A DNA stretch of 64,000 bases, from contig NZ_RCUA01000012.1 in assembly GCF_003731635.1 (NCBI RefSeq), forward strand, positions 1 through 64,000. The letters are read 5' to 3'. This document shows positions 1 through 8,040 of the stretch, one piece after another. A program made the translations under genes and the position numbers. The notes under the pieces are model-generated. The model was given only the letters and a program-made list of their open reading frames with translations. It did not search any database and was not told the DNA's origin. The first letter of the stretch is position 1. The number at the start of each line of letters is the position of its first letter. This DNA is from Marisediminitalea oceani (GTDB lineage: Bacteria > Pseudomonadota > Gammaproteobacteria > Enterobacterales > Alteromonadaceae).

Positions 1-80
1 GAAGGGGGCCCCCAGTCTTCGCCAGAGGCGAAGCCGCTCCGAACGGAGCAAGCAAAACGGTTTGCTTGCTTGAAACCGTT
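1..80. repeat. Hairpin-rich intergenic repeat, three stem-loops in a row
   Basis: Three perfect stem-loops follow one another: CTTCGCC/GGCGAAG (17-33), GCTCCG/CGGAGC (36-49) and AACGGTTT/AAACCGTT (56-80). The reverse complement of 5-33 resembles the stem-loop at 474-499 (shared GCGAAGAC and C-rich edge), so both appear to belong to one short palindromic repeat family, here in opposite orientation. No coding potential is evident. Confidence 0.5.
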
Positions 81-112
81 CTCCGCCCCCATGTGAGAGT
101 AGAACACTGTCC
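75..112 (+). other. 5S rRNA 3'-end-like fragment, copy A
   Basis: The stretch CCCCATGTGAGAGTAG (87-102) matches the conserved 3' part of gammaproteobacterial 5S rRNA, but the bases on both sides do not form a normal 5S gene. A strong intrinsic terminator follows at 142. The simplest reading is the decayed or variant distal end of an rRNA operon lying to the left of the window. A 25-bp core (75-99) recurs at 417-441 with two mismatches. An intact 5S gene is not visible. Confidence 0.4.
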
Positions 113-141
113 CGCGCCGGCTACGGGGCTCCCATTCTAAG

Positions 142-174
142 AAAAAAGGCTATCCATTTGGGTAGCCTTTTTTT
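142..174. terminator. Strong bidirectional intrinsic terminator
   Basis: An A6 run, the stem GGCTATCC/GGTAGCC with one G-U pair and a short loop, and a T7 run form a textbook Rho-independent terminator usable in both directions. Its place directly after the 5S-like fragment fits the end of an rRNA operon. Confidence 0.8.
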
Positions 175-416
175 GTATGCGGCGTTCAGTGAAACATCAT
201 CATTGCTAACAACATTATCTGGATAGCCCTTTTGCTTAGAAAGGCACTGACGTGCCACTCCTATGAAGACCCAACCATCGAGAGTCATATCCATAGACGC
301 TCTTCGAACAGTGTCCTTTAGTGATACTTCCCTGTAGGGGGCATCCAGCTCGGCATCCATGCCTCGCGTTCATCACTTGTCGAATGCCACCGGCATTCGT
401 CATACTTCTACGAAGC

Positions 417-441
417 ACCGTTCTTCACCCCCATGTGAGAG
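417..441 (+). repeat. 5S-3'-end-like repeat, copy B
   Basis: This stretch matches 75-99 at 23 of 25 positions and includes CCCCCATGTGAGAG. It is preceded by a perfect hairpin CGAATGCC/GGCATTCG (381-399) and, unlike copy A, is not followed by a terminator. The region 175-641 holds no convincing gene. Two overlapping minus-strand frames exist there but have no recognisable domain. Confidence 0.4.
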
Positions 442-473
442 CTTTATTAATTAAATATAAAAAGAACCGTCAT

Positions 474-499
474 CCCGGTTTCGCTCAGCGAAGACCGGG
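474..499. repeat. Palindromic hairpin repeat
   Basis: CCCGGT/ACCGGG continues inward as TTCGC/GCGAA with a loop of about three bases, giving an 11-bp stem. It resembles short intergenic palindromic repeats common in marine gammaproteobacteria and is related to the inverted copy at 5-33. The rest of 500-641 is AT-rich and probably contains the promoter of the following glycosyltransferase. Confidence 0.5.
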
Positions 500-641
500 A
501 CCCCCATCGTACAACCGTAGAGTAAAAAAGAGCGCCTCATACGGTGCTAAATAAAACCTAGAATATCAGCACCACTACCACAGACAACTAATAAAAAGTA
601 TAGTGCGGTCATAATGAAAAAGGGATATTTGTACAAGTAAT

Positions 642-1736
642 ATGAAGCTAAGTACGATTTACTATGTCATTCAGTCGAAGCTCGCAGCACTGACTTATCC
701 GCGTTATCGTCGGGCTTATAAACAAAACAATTCAGCTCCAAAGGTTAAGCTGGTTGCCATAGCTAAAAATGAAGCGGCTTATTTACCAGAATGGATCTGT
801 CACCATTTACACTTTGGCTTTGCTGCAATTGAAATTCACTACAACGGTTGTAGTGATAACACCCCTGAAGTTGCCCGCGCTTTTTCATCAGAGTCTGTTC
901 AATTTATTAATGCCGACGCTGTATTTGAAAGATCTAAGGCGAAACCTCAAATTGAAATATATCGTCATGCTTTCAGCGCTGCCAAAAAGCAAGGCTTCGA
1001 TCATGTGATGTTTTTGGATATCGATGAGTTCTGGGTGCCCTATGATCTGAGCACTTCCATAGCAGATTTCATACAGTCTGCCCCTTACTTTGATGTGCTG
1101 AGCTTTCAGTGGGCAAACAAGGTGTCTGACTATACACCTTTTTCAACCGCACTCGACGAAAGTATACGGGTACAACCTGCAAGGCAGTTAAAGTCTGTCT
1201 ATAAGTCCTTTATTACGCCAGGTTTACTAAACCCGCACAATATACTGGATAACTCACTTATCAAACTCGAATCATCGTTCAGCCCGTTTGTACCATCTAA
1301 TCGCTATCATTCCCTCGCCGCCACAGACACCCTGCCGCCAAGGGCATTTGTGTTACACCGTAAATACCGGAGTCAGATCGAGTATATCGCCAGTCTCGAT
1401 AGAGGCGTTGTTGGAAGGGGCAAAAGTGTTGTTTCTATATTTAAAAGTAACCGTGCTGGTTTTGAGAATAAAAAAGCATTCGAAACGATAGAGTTTTCTA
1501 AATCGGCCCTGGCCGCGTACCAAAAAGCCGTGAATACCAGCCTGACGAACTACGAAGCAGAGGAAATACTCGAACGTGCCAGAGATGGCGTTAAACAACG
1601 TTTTTATAAGGTACTCAACAATATCCGTAGTGCACCTCTGGCAGAAGCCGGTGTAATACATAAAATATTAAGAAACGTCACGCTTGAAGAAGCGTGTCAG
1701 GCTCTTGCTGATTATCAGCAGCTCAATAACGATTGA
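642..1736 (+). CDS. Glycosyltransferase family 2-like protein
   Basis: The 364-residue protein has a nucleotide-sugar transferase fold signature: the strand-turn AIAKNEAAYLPEW near residues 39-51, typical of GT2/GT92-like enzymes that act on cell-surface glycans, and a metal-binding LDIDEF motif at 125-130 serving as the DxD. No signal peptide or membrane span is apparent, so it is probably cytosolic or peripheral to the inner membrane. The acceptor sugar cannot be inferred. It stands alone: the upstream DNA is an rRNA-type trailer and the downstream gene is convergent. The ribosome binding site is weak. A role in exopolysaccharide, LPS or capsule decoration is inference only. Confidence 0.8.
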   Translation: MKLSTIYYVIQSKLAALTYPRYRRAYKQNNSAPKVKLVAIAKNEAAYLPEWICHHLHFGFAAIEIHYNGCSDNTPEVARAFSSESVQFINADAVFERSKAKPQIEIYRHAFSAAKKQGFDHVMFLDIDEFWVPYDLSTSIADFIQSAPYFDVLSFQWANKVSDYTPFSTALDESIRVQPARQLKSVYKSFITPGLLNPHNILDNSLIKLESSFSPFVPSNRYHSLAATDTLPPRAFVLHRKYRSQIEYIASLDRGVVGRGKSVVSIFKSNRAGFENKKAFETIEFSKSALAAYQKAVNTSLTNYEAEEILERARDGVKQRFYKVLNNIRSAPLAEAGVIHKILRNVTLEEACQALADYQQLNND

Positions 1737-1758
1737 AACTAACGCCGCTGAATAAGTA

Positions 1759-1786
1759 ACCCGGTCATTGATCAGATTTACCGGGT
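1759..1786. terminator. Hairpin between convergent genes
   Basis: ACCCGGT/ACCGGGT with a 14-nt loop lies between the ends of the glycosyltransferase and the oxygenase. There is no T tract, so termination may be weak or Rho-assisted. Confidence 0.4.
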
Positions 1787-1809
1787 AGTGATATCAGGCA
1801 CGGGCGAAA

Positions 1810-2652
1810 TCAGAGAGGTGTAGCCCTGAACCAACCTGTAACAGAGAGCCTGGGTGTTAATGAAAAAGGCGTGATGTAAGTAACACTGTGGATGTGCTCT
1901 ACATCGAAAATACTCAGGGTATTAAAGCCCGGCGCCCAGGCATCTCTTGGCGTACCATTTTTCTCGTAGAACTGTAACAGACCACCCCAGTCCGGATGCC
2001 AGTTTGGCGAAAAGCTGAGCACATAGGCCAGGCGACGTTGTTCGGTGCTGTGTGTATCCATATGGCGGGTTAAAAACTGGCCTGCAGTGTAACGGGTGGC
2101 CTGGGCACTCGCCGCAACAATATCCTGATGGCCACTCATTTCCCGAACCCAGCTCAGCACCTCTTCACTGTTTAACCATTGATGTAGTGCGGCCAGATTA
2201 GCAATAGGTTCTTTTTGATTAGATAGCTGATACCTGCCATAAATAAATCCGATCCCTTTAGCAGCATTTTGCATGGTTTCAGTATGAAGACTCTGCTTTT
2301 GATTATCAGGCAGTTGCTTCCACTCATTGTCTGCTAGCGTGGTTGGCCTGCCATCGCGGAGCAATGCCAGCTTATAGGGCGCTTCTTTGCTCAGACTGTT
2401 GTAAACCTGTTCAGCCTGATCCATAGGGATCAAACTTTGCACTCTTACGCGTTTATCATGCTGGTATTCAGCACTAATTGCTTCAAAGTTGATTTCGGGG
2501 TGAAAAGTAATCTGCAAGTTGCTTCCTGTTTTTTTTAATTTATCGGTATGAGCCTGGATTTTGTCATTAAGCCTGCGAACTGAGAAACTTAGCTTCTCGT
2601 TTTTGGCTAATAGTTCTACTAAAACTATATAAAACTCTGCCTGAGCTGCCAA
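1810..2652 (-). CDS. 2-oxoglutarate/Fe(II)-dependent dioxygenase (prolyl-4-hydroxylase-like)
   Basis: The C-terminal half (about 185-280) carries the facial triad of the prolyl hydroxylase/SM-20 superfamily: H197-x-D199, a distal H255 in a HIHSV context, and R268 as the expected 2-oxoglutarate anchor. The protein should couple 2OG decarboxylation to hydroxylation of a protein or small-molecule target. The N-terminal 130 residues are helical and charged without a recognised domain. There is no signal peptide. Bacterial relatives hydroxylate proteins such as EF-Tu or ribosomal components; the substrate here is unknown. The gene is monocistronic, convergent with the glycosyltransferase and divergent from the CoA-transferase. 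The start is uncertain, because the first 30 residues are poorly constrained. Confidence 0.8.
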   Translation of the reverse strand: MAAQAEFYIVLVELLAKNEKLSFSVRRLNDKIQAHTDKLKKTGSNLQITFHPEINFEAISAEYQHDKRVRVQSLIPMDQAEQVYNSLSKEAPYKLALLRDGRPTTLADNEWKQLPDNQKQSLHTETMQNAAKGIGFIYGRYQLSNQKEPIANLAALHQWLNSEEVLSWVREMSGHQDIVAASAQATRYTAGQFLTRHMDTHSTEQRRLAYVLSFSPNWHPDWGGLLQFYEKNGTPRDAWAPGFNTLSIFDVEHIHSVTYITPFSLTPRLSVTGWFRATPL

Positions 2653-2995
2653 GCTTAAAAGCGGCTCGCCAGGGCTTACCCCCGCATGCTCTCTGGTTGG
2701 AAAAAATGACGGGAAAGTCTGTTTATCCTGCGGCTTATAAACCCCACGGTTGGGTGGCTTAAACAGCCACCCAATACCTATCTAAAAACAGTGCATAATA
2801 TAGATCAAAAATTAATAAGAATATAAATCAAATTGTTATTTTATGGTTTTACCAATTATTCACAATAAACTCGCGCGCTGTTTTTGCCTTTAACCAAATT
2901 GCTACAACTCCCGCCACATCTACCACTTAGGTCTTATATATACTTTTGGATAAGTCTATAAAGTGTCAGTTTTTGTGGCTTTCCTGCCGCACTTA
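2653..2995. promoter_or_regulatory. Divergent AT-rich promoter region
   Basis: About 400 bp separate the oxygenase and CoA-transferase starts. A perfect hairpin TTGGGTGGCT/AGCCACCCAA (2750-2774, 5-nt loop) has no T tract. The stretch 2775-2960 is strongly AT-rich. A possible sigma-70 promoter toward the CoA-transferase is TTGCTA near 2900 with TATATA near 2937, but the spacing is poor. No ORF with recognisable content lies here. Confidence 0.35.
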
Positions 2996-3036
2996 AACGC
3001 ACCTTTTTCACACTCAGGTGCGTTCTTTTCCTTTTC
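2996..3036 (+). terminator. Terminator-like hairpin in the CoA-transferase leader
   Basis: AACGCACCT (2996-3004) pairs perfectly with AGGTGCGTT (3016-3024), followed by a pyrimidine/T-rich run (3025-3039). It sits only about 20-30 bases before the Shine-Dalgarno sequence of the CoA-transferase and has no plus-strand gene upstream, so it would act on the leader of that gene or end a small RNA. The frame open from 2963 runs through it into the gene but lacks its own convincing start signals. Confidence 0.55.
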
Positions 3037-3055
3037 TGCTAAGTATGGAGCTTTC

Positions 3056-4576
3056 ATGTTTTCTCATTCCAGAATTCTGTGCCCTGAATTACAACAAAAA
3101 ATCATGACCGCCGAGCAGGCCGCCGACTTTATCCGCGACGGTGATACTGTTGGTATGAGTGGTTTTACCGGCGCTGGTTATCCTAAGGCCTTGCCCGGCG
3201 CTTTGGTAAATAAAGCGCAAATCCAGCGCGATCTTAAAAAACCGTTTAAAATTAATCTGTGGACAGGTGCATCAACTGCGCCGGAACTCGATGGCGTGCT
3301 GGCCGACGCCGATGGCATTAATTTACGCTTACCTTATCAGTCTGATCCCATCTGCCGTCAGCAGATTAACAGCGGTCAGATGCACTATATCGATCTGCAT
3401 CTTTCTGAAGTTTCGCAATATGCCTGGTCAGGCTTTTTAGGCGATCTGGATGTGGCGGTCATTGAAGTGGCGGGGATCCACGAAGACGGTCGTATTATTC
3501 CGTCGTCCTCCGTGGGCAATAATAAAACCTGGGTAGAGCAGGCCGACAAGATCATTCTTGAGGTTAACAGTCAGCAGAGCCTAAAGCTTGAAGGCATGCA
3601 TGATATTTATTACGGCACGGCTCTACCGCCACAGCGCAAACCCATTTTACTGAATGAGCCGGCCGATCGCATTGGCAGCCAGTATCTGGATATTCCCCGG
3701 GAGAAAATTGTTGCCGTGGTTGAAACCTCCGCGCCCGATCGCAACAGCCCGTTTTCACCACCAGATGCGGTGTCAGAGCAAATTGCCGCCAATATTCTGG
3801 AATTTTTTGAGCACGAGATTAACAAAGGCCGCTTACCGGCTAACCTGCTACCACTGCAGTCTGGCGTAGGTAATATCCCTAACGCAGTACTAAGCGGTCT
3901 GGATAACGGCGGCTATAAAAATCTATCGGCTTACACCGAAGTGATTCAGGACGGCATGCTACAAATGCTTAAAAGTGGCACTTTATCCGTGGCTTCAGCA
4001 ACCGCATTTTCGCTAAGTCCGGATGCGCTGGTTGAGTTGAATGAGAACATCGACTTTTATCGTGAAAAAATCATTCTGCGCCAGCAGGACATCAGTAATC
4101 ATCCGGAGATTGCCCGCCGCTTAGGGATTATCGCCATGAACGGCCTGATTGAAGCGGATATTTACGGTAACGTTAACTCTACCCATGTGATGGGCACGCG
4201 CATGATGAACGGGATTGGTGGCTCGGGTGACTTTGCCCGCAACGGTTACCTGTCTATCTTCATGACCCCATCCACCGCTAAAAATGGCGCCATCTCAGCC
4301 ATAGTGCCCATGGTCTCCCATGTGGATCATACCGAGCATGACGTAAAAGTAGTGGTTACGGAGCAGGGACTGGCCGACCTACGCGGACTGTCGCCTCGTC
4401 AGCGCGCCCGGGTGATTATCAACAATTGCGCCCATCCCGACTTCAAGGATCAGCTGCTCGATTATTATGAGCGGGCCTGCGCTAGTGGCAGAGGCATGCA
4501 CACTCCTCATCTACTCAATGAAGCACTGAGCTGGCACGAGCGGTTTGAACAAACCGGCACCATGCGTCAGGATTAA
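3056..4576 (+). CDS. Acetyl-CoA hydrolase / succinate:acetate CoA-transferase family protein
   Basis: This 506-residue class I CoA-transferase has the length of AarC/Cat1-type enzymes (about 505). The oxyanion/CoA loop QSGVGNIPNAV is near 268-278 and the catalytic glutamate in YTEVIQDG is at about E295. The conserved GNVNSTHVMGT and VVTEQGLADLRG blocks follow. It should move CoA between succinyl-CoA or propionyl-CoA and acetate/succinate in the cytosol, feeding acetate into or out of the TCA cycle. I place the start at 3056 because GGAG lies six bases upstream; the frame is open from 2963 (GTG) but the extra residues do not match the family N-terminus. It overlaps the convergent polB end by four bases. 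Confidence 0.88.
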   Translation: MFSHSRILCPELQQKIMTAEQAADFIRDGDTVGMSGFTGAGYPKALPGALVNKAQIQRDLKKPFKINLWTGASTAPELDGVLADADGINLRLPYQSDPICRQQINSGQMHYIDLHLSEVSQYAWSGFLGDLDVAVIEVAGIHEDGRIIPSSSVGNNKTWVEQADKIILEVNSQQSLKLEGMHDIYYGTALPPQRKPILLNEPADRIGSQYLDIPREKIVAVVETSAPDRNSPFSPPDAVSEQIAANILEFFEHEINKGRLPANLLPLQSGVGNIPNAVLSGLDNGGYKNLSAYTEVIQDGMLQMLKSGTLSVASATAFSLSPDALVELNENIDFYREKIILRQQDISNHPEIARRLGIIAMNGLIEADIYGNVNSTHVMGTRMMNGIGGSGDFARNGYLSIFMTPSTAKNGAISAIVPMVSHVDHTEHDVKVVVTEQGLADLRGLSPRQRARVIINNCAHPDFKDQLLDYYERACASGRGMHTPHLLNEALSWHERFEQTGTMRQD

Positions 4577-6924
4577 AAAAGCCCCAGTTGCTGGCTGGCC
4601 AGCGACTCAAAATCACCGCCAATGGCTGGCAGGATACTGTCGGCGATTGGCCGGATTTGCTTTTCTATATAGTGATCGTAATCCAGCGGCTGACTGCAAT
4701 ATTCAACCACCTGCGGGCCCGTGGTGGTCATTACATAACGAATTTTCGTGCGCTTCTGGTAGCGCAATGGCTTGCCTGTTCGGGCATTTTCTTCATCGGC
4801 ATGGCGCGCGGCTTTAACATGAGGCGGTGCCGTTTTGGTGTATTCCTTTAAGGGTTTGCGTAACTGTTTGGTATACACCAGGCCATCGTCAAATTCGCCC
4901 TGCTTAATACCACTGATGATCGTCATCACATAATCATCAACCGGCTGGTCGTTGAAGATCCGGGTGTAGAGCTCGAGCTGAAAATCCTTGGCCAGCTGGG
5001 TCCAGTCTGAGCGCACGTTTTCCAGCCCCTTAAACACCAGTTCGGTGTTACCCTCACGGCGAATCAAACCAGCGTAGCGCTTTTTACTGCCCGCTTCGGA
5101 GCCGCGAATCGTGGGCATAAAAAAGCGCTCATAATGGGTTTCAAACTCAATTTCCAGTTCGCAGGTTAAATCAAACTCCTCGCGAATACGTTGTTGCCAA
5201 CGCTGGTTAATGTCTTGCTCTAATCGCTTGCCAATCTCCCATGCCTGCTCAGCGGTTATGTCATCAGCAATATGTACAAAGGTAGAGTCGGTATCGCCGT
5301 AGATCACGTCATAGCCCGACGCTTTGATCCACTCAGCTGTAAGTTGCATAATTTCGTGGCCACGCATGGTAATGGAGCTGGCCAGTCGGGGATCGTAAAA
5401 AGGGCAGCCACCACTGCCAAGCACCCCGTAAAAGGAATTCATAAGAATTTTAATGGCCTGGGAACGGGGTTTATCCTGCTGGCGCTTGGCTTCGTCGCGT
5501 TGCTGCCAGAGGTTGGTGATTATATCCGGTAAAAAGTGCTGGCTACGGTGAAAGCTGGCACCTTTAAAGCCGGGAATGGCGGTTTCGGGTGATTTAAGCC
5601 CTTCCACTAACCCTAAAGGATCGATTTTGAAGGTCCGAATAATCGAGGGGTACAGGCTCTTAAAGTCCAGTACCAGCACATTCTGATAGAGTCCGGGCTT
5701 GGAGCTCATCACATAACCGCCAGGGCTGGCCAGGCCGCCATCCGCCGGACGATTGGGCGATATGTAGCCTGCCCGGTGTAACTTGGGCAGGTATAAATTG
5801 ATAAATGAGGCTACCGAGCCACCGGGGCGGCCCAGGCGCAGGCCGGTTAATTCACTGCGCAAAATCAAAAAATCAATCAGCCGCACCTGTTCAGCGATGT
5901 CATTAACCAGCACGCAGTCTTCAAAGTTATATTTTGCCAGTGCTAATTTGTCGTGAGTGAAGAGCTTTTTTATGGCGCCGAGCTTGTCGGGATCGTCAAT
6001 GAGTTTACGTTTACCGAGTAATTCGCTGGCAACGTTATCCAGGGCAAAAGAATCAAACTGAAAGGTCATAGTTTTCAGTCCCTCAATGCCATCAATTATG
6101 GCCCGCCCGGGGACATCCACCAAAGCCCGGTTATCATCAAACACTTTAATATCCACATTGCTGTGTTGCCGTCCGAGCGCAAGTTTAAGGCCGCAGCGGG
6201 TCGCTGCATCATGTAATACCGGCAGGTCGAATTGCTTAATGTTCCAGCCAATCAGTAAGTCCGGGTCGTGGTGCTGGATGAGCCTGATAAAATCGGTTAA
6301 CAACGCGGTTTCGTTTGCGCACCAGATAATTTCAAAAGGCACCTCAGCATCTTCAGGCTCGCCGATCATCAGCACAACATTTAACGTAGGGGAGGCAATG
6401 CCGATGGAATATAAATGGCCATGCTCATCGCATTCTATATCAAAGGAAAAGGCGTTCAGATCGCAGCGATACTCCGACGGTTTTAAGCGTGCCTGGACCA
6501 CCGTATTGTCGTGCTGTTGAGCAACGCCCTGATAGTGCACACCGCTGGTGATGAAGCGCTCCATAAAAAAGCGATCCGGGGTTTTGATATCCGCCTCAAA
6601 GAGCGTCACGCCTTGTTCTTCACAGTGGCGTCTGAGAATATGTAACTGACGGTCCTGCTGGCATTTTATTACGCTTACCGGCTCATGCGCGAAGGTATTA
6701 AGCGGCAGATTTTTAAGGCTGGCTTTTAACTGTTGGGCCTGACTAATCGCAGCAACCTTTGCGGCCGCATCTTGCGTCACAAAACAGGTGGCCGGTTGCA
6801 CCGGTGTAATGAGCTTGACCGGCCCCTGTTCAGTGGCAAGCCAGATTTCGAGGGCTTGTTGAGCGCCCTTTGGTAGCACTCTGGCGGTTAGCACCATGCC
6901 CTGACCGGTTAACGTGGTCGTCAT
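4573..6924 (-). CDS. polB: DNA polymerase II (family B)
   Basis: The 783-residue protein matches E. coli Pol II in length and order of parts. The 3'-5' exonuclease has ExoI D162/E164 in SFDIECDEHG. Polymerase motif A is DFKSLYPSIIR (420-430), motif B is around ILMNSFYG (494-500) and motif C is YGDTDST (542-548). All catalytic carboxylates are present, so both polymerase and proofreading activities are expected. The enzyme takes part in replication restart and translesion or crosslink repair and is SOS-induced in E. coli; no clear LexA box was seen in the 75 bp upstream. It is single-gene, convergent with the CoA-transferase and divergent from the MBL-fold hydrolase. Confidence 0.97.
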   Translation of the reverse strand: MTTTLTGQGMVLTARVLPKGAQQALEIWLATEQGPVKLITPVQPATCFVTQDAAAKVAAISQAQQLKASLKNLPLNTFAHEPVSVIKCQQDRQLHILRRHCEEQGVTLFEADIKTPDRFFMERFITSGVHYQGVAQQHDNTVVQARLKPSEYRCDLNAFSFDIECDEHGHLYSIGIASPTLNVVLMIGEPEDAEVPFEIIWCANETALLTDFIRLIQHHDPDLLIGWNIKQFDLPVLHDAATRCGLKLALGRQHSNVDIKVFDDNRALVDVPGRAIIDGIEGLKTMTFQFDSFALDNVASELLGKRKLIDDPDKLGAIKKLFTHDKLALAKYNFEDCVLVNDIAEQVRLIDFLILRSELTGLRLGRPGGSVASFINLYLPKLHRAGYISPNRPADGGLASPGGYVMSSKPGLYQNVLVLDFKSLYPSIIRTFKIDPLGLVEGLKSPETAIPGFKGASFHRSQHFLPDIITNLWQQRDEAKRQQDKPRSQAIKILMNSFYGVLGSGGCPFYDPRLASSITMRGHEIMQLTAEWIKASGYDVIYGDTDSTFVHIADDITAEQAWEIGKRLEQDINQRWQQRIREEFDLTCELEIEFETHYERFFMPTIRGSEAGSKKRYAGLIRREGNTELVFKGLENVRSDWTQLAKDFQLELYTRIFNDQPVDDYVMTIISGIKQGEFDDGLVYTKQLRKPLKEYTKTAPPHVKAARHADEENARTGKPLRYQKRTKIRYVMTTTGPQVVEYCSQPLDYDHYIEKQIRPIADSILPAIGGDFESLASQQLGLF

Positions 6925-7020
6925 TTTATAGTATAGCCCGGTAAATCTAACGCACAGTGGCAGAAGTCATGAAATGGCAATGGTATAGTAAACGCAGATT
7001 TGATTAATGTTGTAGTCCTA

Positions 7021-8040
7021 ATGATAACGCCAAGTACCCATTCGATACCAGCCTCGGGCAGCTTTTGCGAGGTCGCCGCCGGCGTCTACTGGCTTCGTAT
7101 GCCGCTGCCTTTTGCCCTCGATCATATCAATCTGTACATACTGGAAGCCGATGAAGGCCTGTATGTGGTGGATACCGGGGTACAAAGTGAGCGCAGTAAG
7201 GCTATCTGGCAGCAGGTGCTGGTCGCCCTGGATAAGCCGGTAGCAGGCGTAATAGCTACCCATATGCATCCTGACCATTGCGGGTTAGTGGGCTGGCTGT
7301 GTCAGACGTATAAAGTGCCGCTGTATATGAGCGCGCTGGAATATTACGGGGCGATTGCTTATTTCTCGCCCAACCCGGGCGCTGATACCTCCGTGGAAGT
7401 GGATTATTTCGTTAAGGCAGGCTTAAGCCAGACCGAGGCCCAAAGCTATGTCAGCGATCATAGTAAATACGTTGACTCTGTGGCGCCTATCCCTTTGGCG
7501 TACCGGCGCCTACAGGCGGGTAAATCATTGCGTATCGGTAACCGGCAATGGCAGATCCTGAGTTATGGCGGGCACTCGCCGGAGCACGTTTGCCTGTTTG
7601 ATGCCGAGGCCAATCTGTTAATTGGCGGTGACCAGATCCTGCCCTATATTTCGCCTAATATTGGTGTCTATAGTCGCGAGCCCGAAGCACAGCCCTTAAC
7701 CGAATACCTGCGTAGTCTGGATCAGCTCAAACAGTTACCGCCAGATACGCTGGTTCTCCCTGCTCACAACCAACCTTATACTGGCTTACATACTCGCTGC
7801 GATGAATTAGCAGAGCATCACCAGGCATTGCTCGACAGATTGCTGGCCCATTGTAAAACGCCGCGGTCACTAGTGGCATGCCTGCCGGTACTCTATAAAC
7901 GAAAGTTAAGCGGGCAGATGTTATTTTTTGCCCTGGCAGAAGGCCTGGCTCACCTCAATCATCTGTTAAAAACAGGGCTGGTAACCCGCCAGTGCGATGA
8001 GCATGGCGTTTATCGTTACCAGACCTGTGAAAACGGTTAG
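7021..8040 (+). CDS. Metallo-beta-lactamase-fold hydrolase
   Basis: The MBL motif THMHPDHCG (80-88) supplies HxHxDH, followed by GHSPEHV, GGDQILP and PAHNQPY as the later metal-binding positions. A C-terminal region of about 80 residues looks like the winged-helix tail found in glyoxalase II/LACTB2-like members. The likely role is cytosolic hydrolysis of a thioester or related ester, with two Zn ions. The frame opens at a TTG at 7000, but the ATG at 7021 is the likelier start; neither has a good Shine-Dalgarno sequence. It overlaps the convergent TPR gene by four bases. The substrate cannot be named from sequence. Confidence 0.8.
   Translation: MITPSTHSIPASGSFCEVAAGVYWLRMPLPFALDHINLYILEADEGLYVVDTGVQSERSKAIWQQVLVALDKPVAGVIATHMHPDHCGLVGWLCQTYKVPLYMSALEYYGAIAYFSPNPGADTSVEVDYFVKAGLSQTEAQSYVSDHSKYVDSVAPIPLAYRRLQAGKSLRIGNRQWQILSYGGHSPEHVCLFDAEANLLIGGDQILPYISPNIGVYSREPEAQPLTEYLRSLDQLKQLPPDTLVLPAHNQPYTGLHTRCDELAEHHQALLDRLLAHCKTPRSLVACLPVLYKRKLSGQMLFFALAEGLAHLNHLLKTGLVTRQCDEHGVYRYQTCENG

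Noticed and set aside
121..418. Two overlapping minus-strand frames of 79 and 60 codons
   Set aside because: They lie in hairpin-rich rRNA-trailer-like DNA, overlap the terminator, lack ribosome binding sites and have no recognisable domain. They are more likely repeat-derived spurious frames.
321..554. Plus-strand 77-codon frame
   Set aside because: It runs through the palindromic repeat at 474-499 and has no domain or good start signal.
2963..3055. N-terminal extension of the CoA-transferase from a GTG
   Set aside because: It spans the terminator-like hairpin and does not match the family N-terminus; the ATG at 3056 has a proper Shine-Dalgarno sequence.
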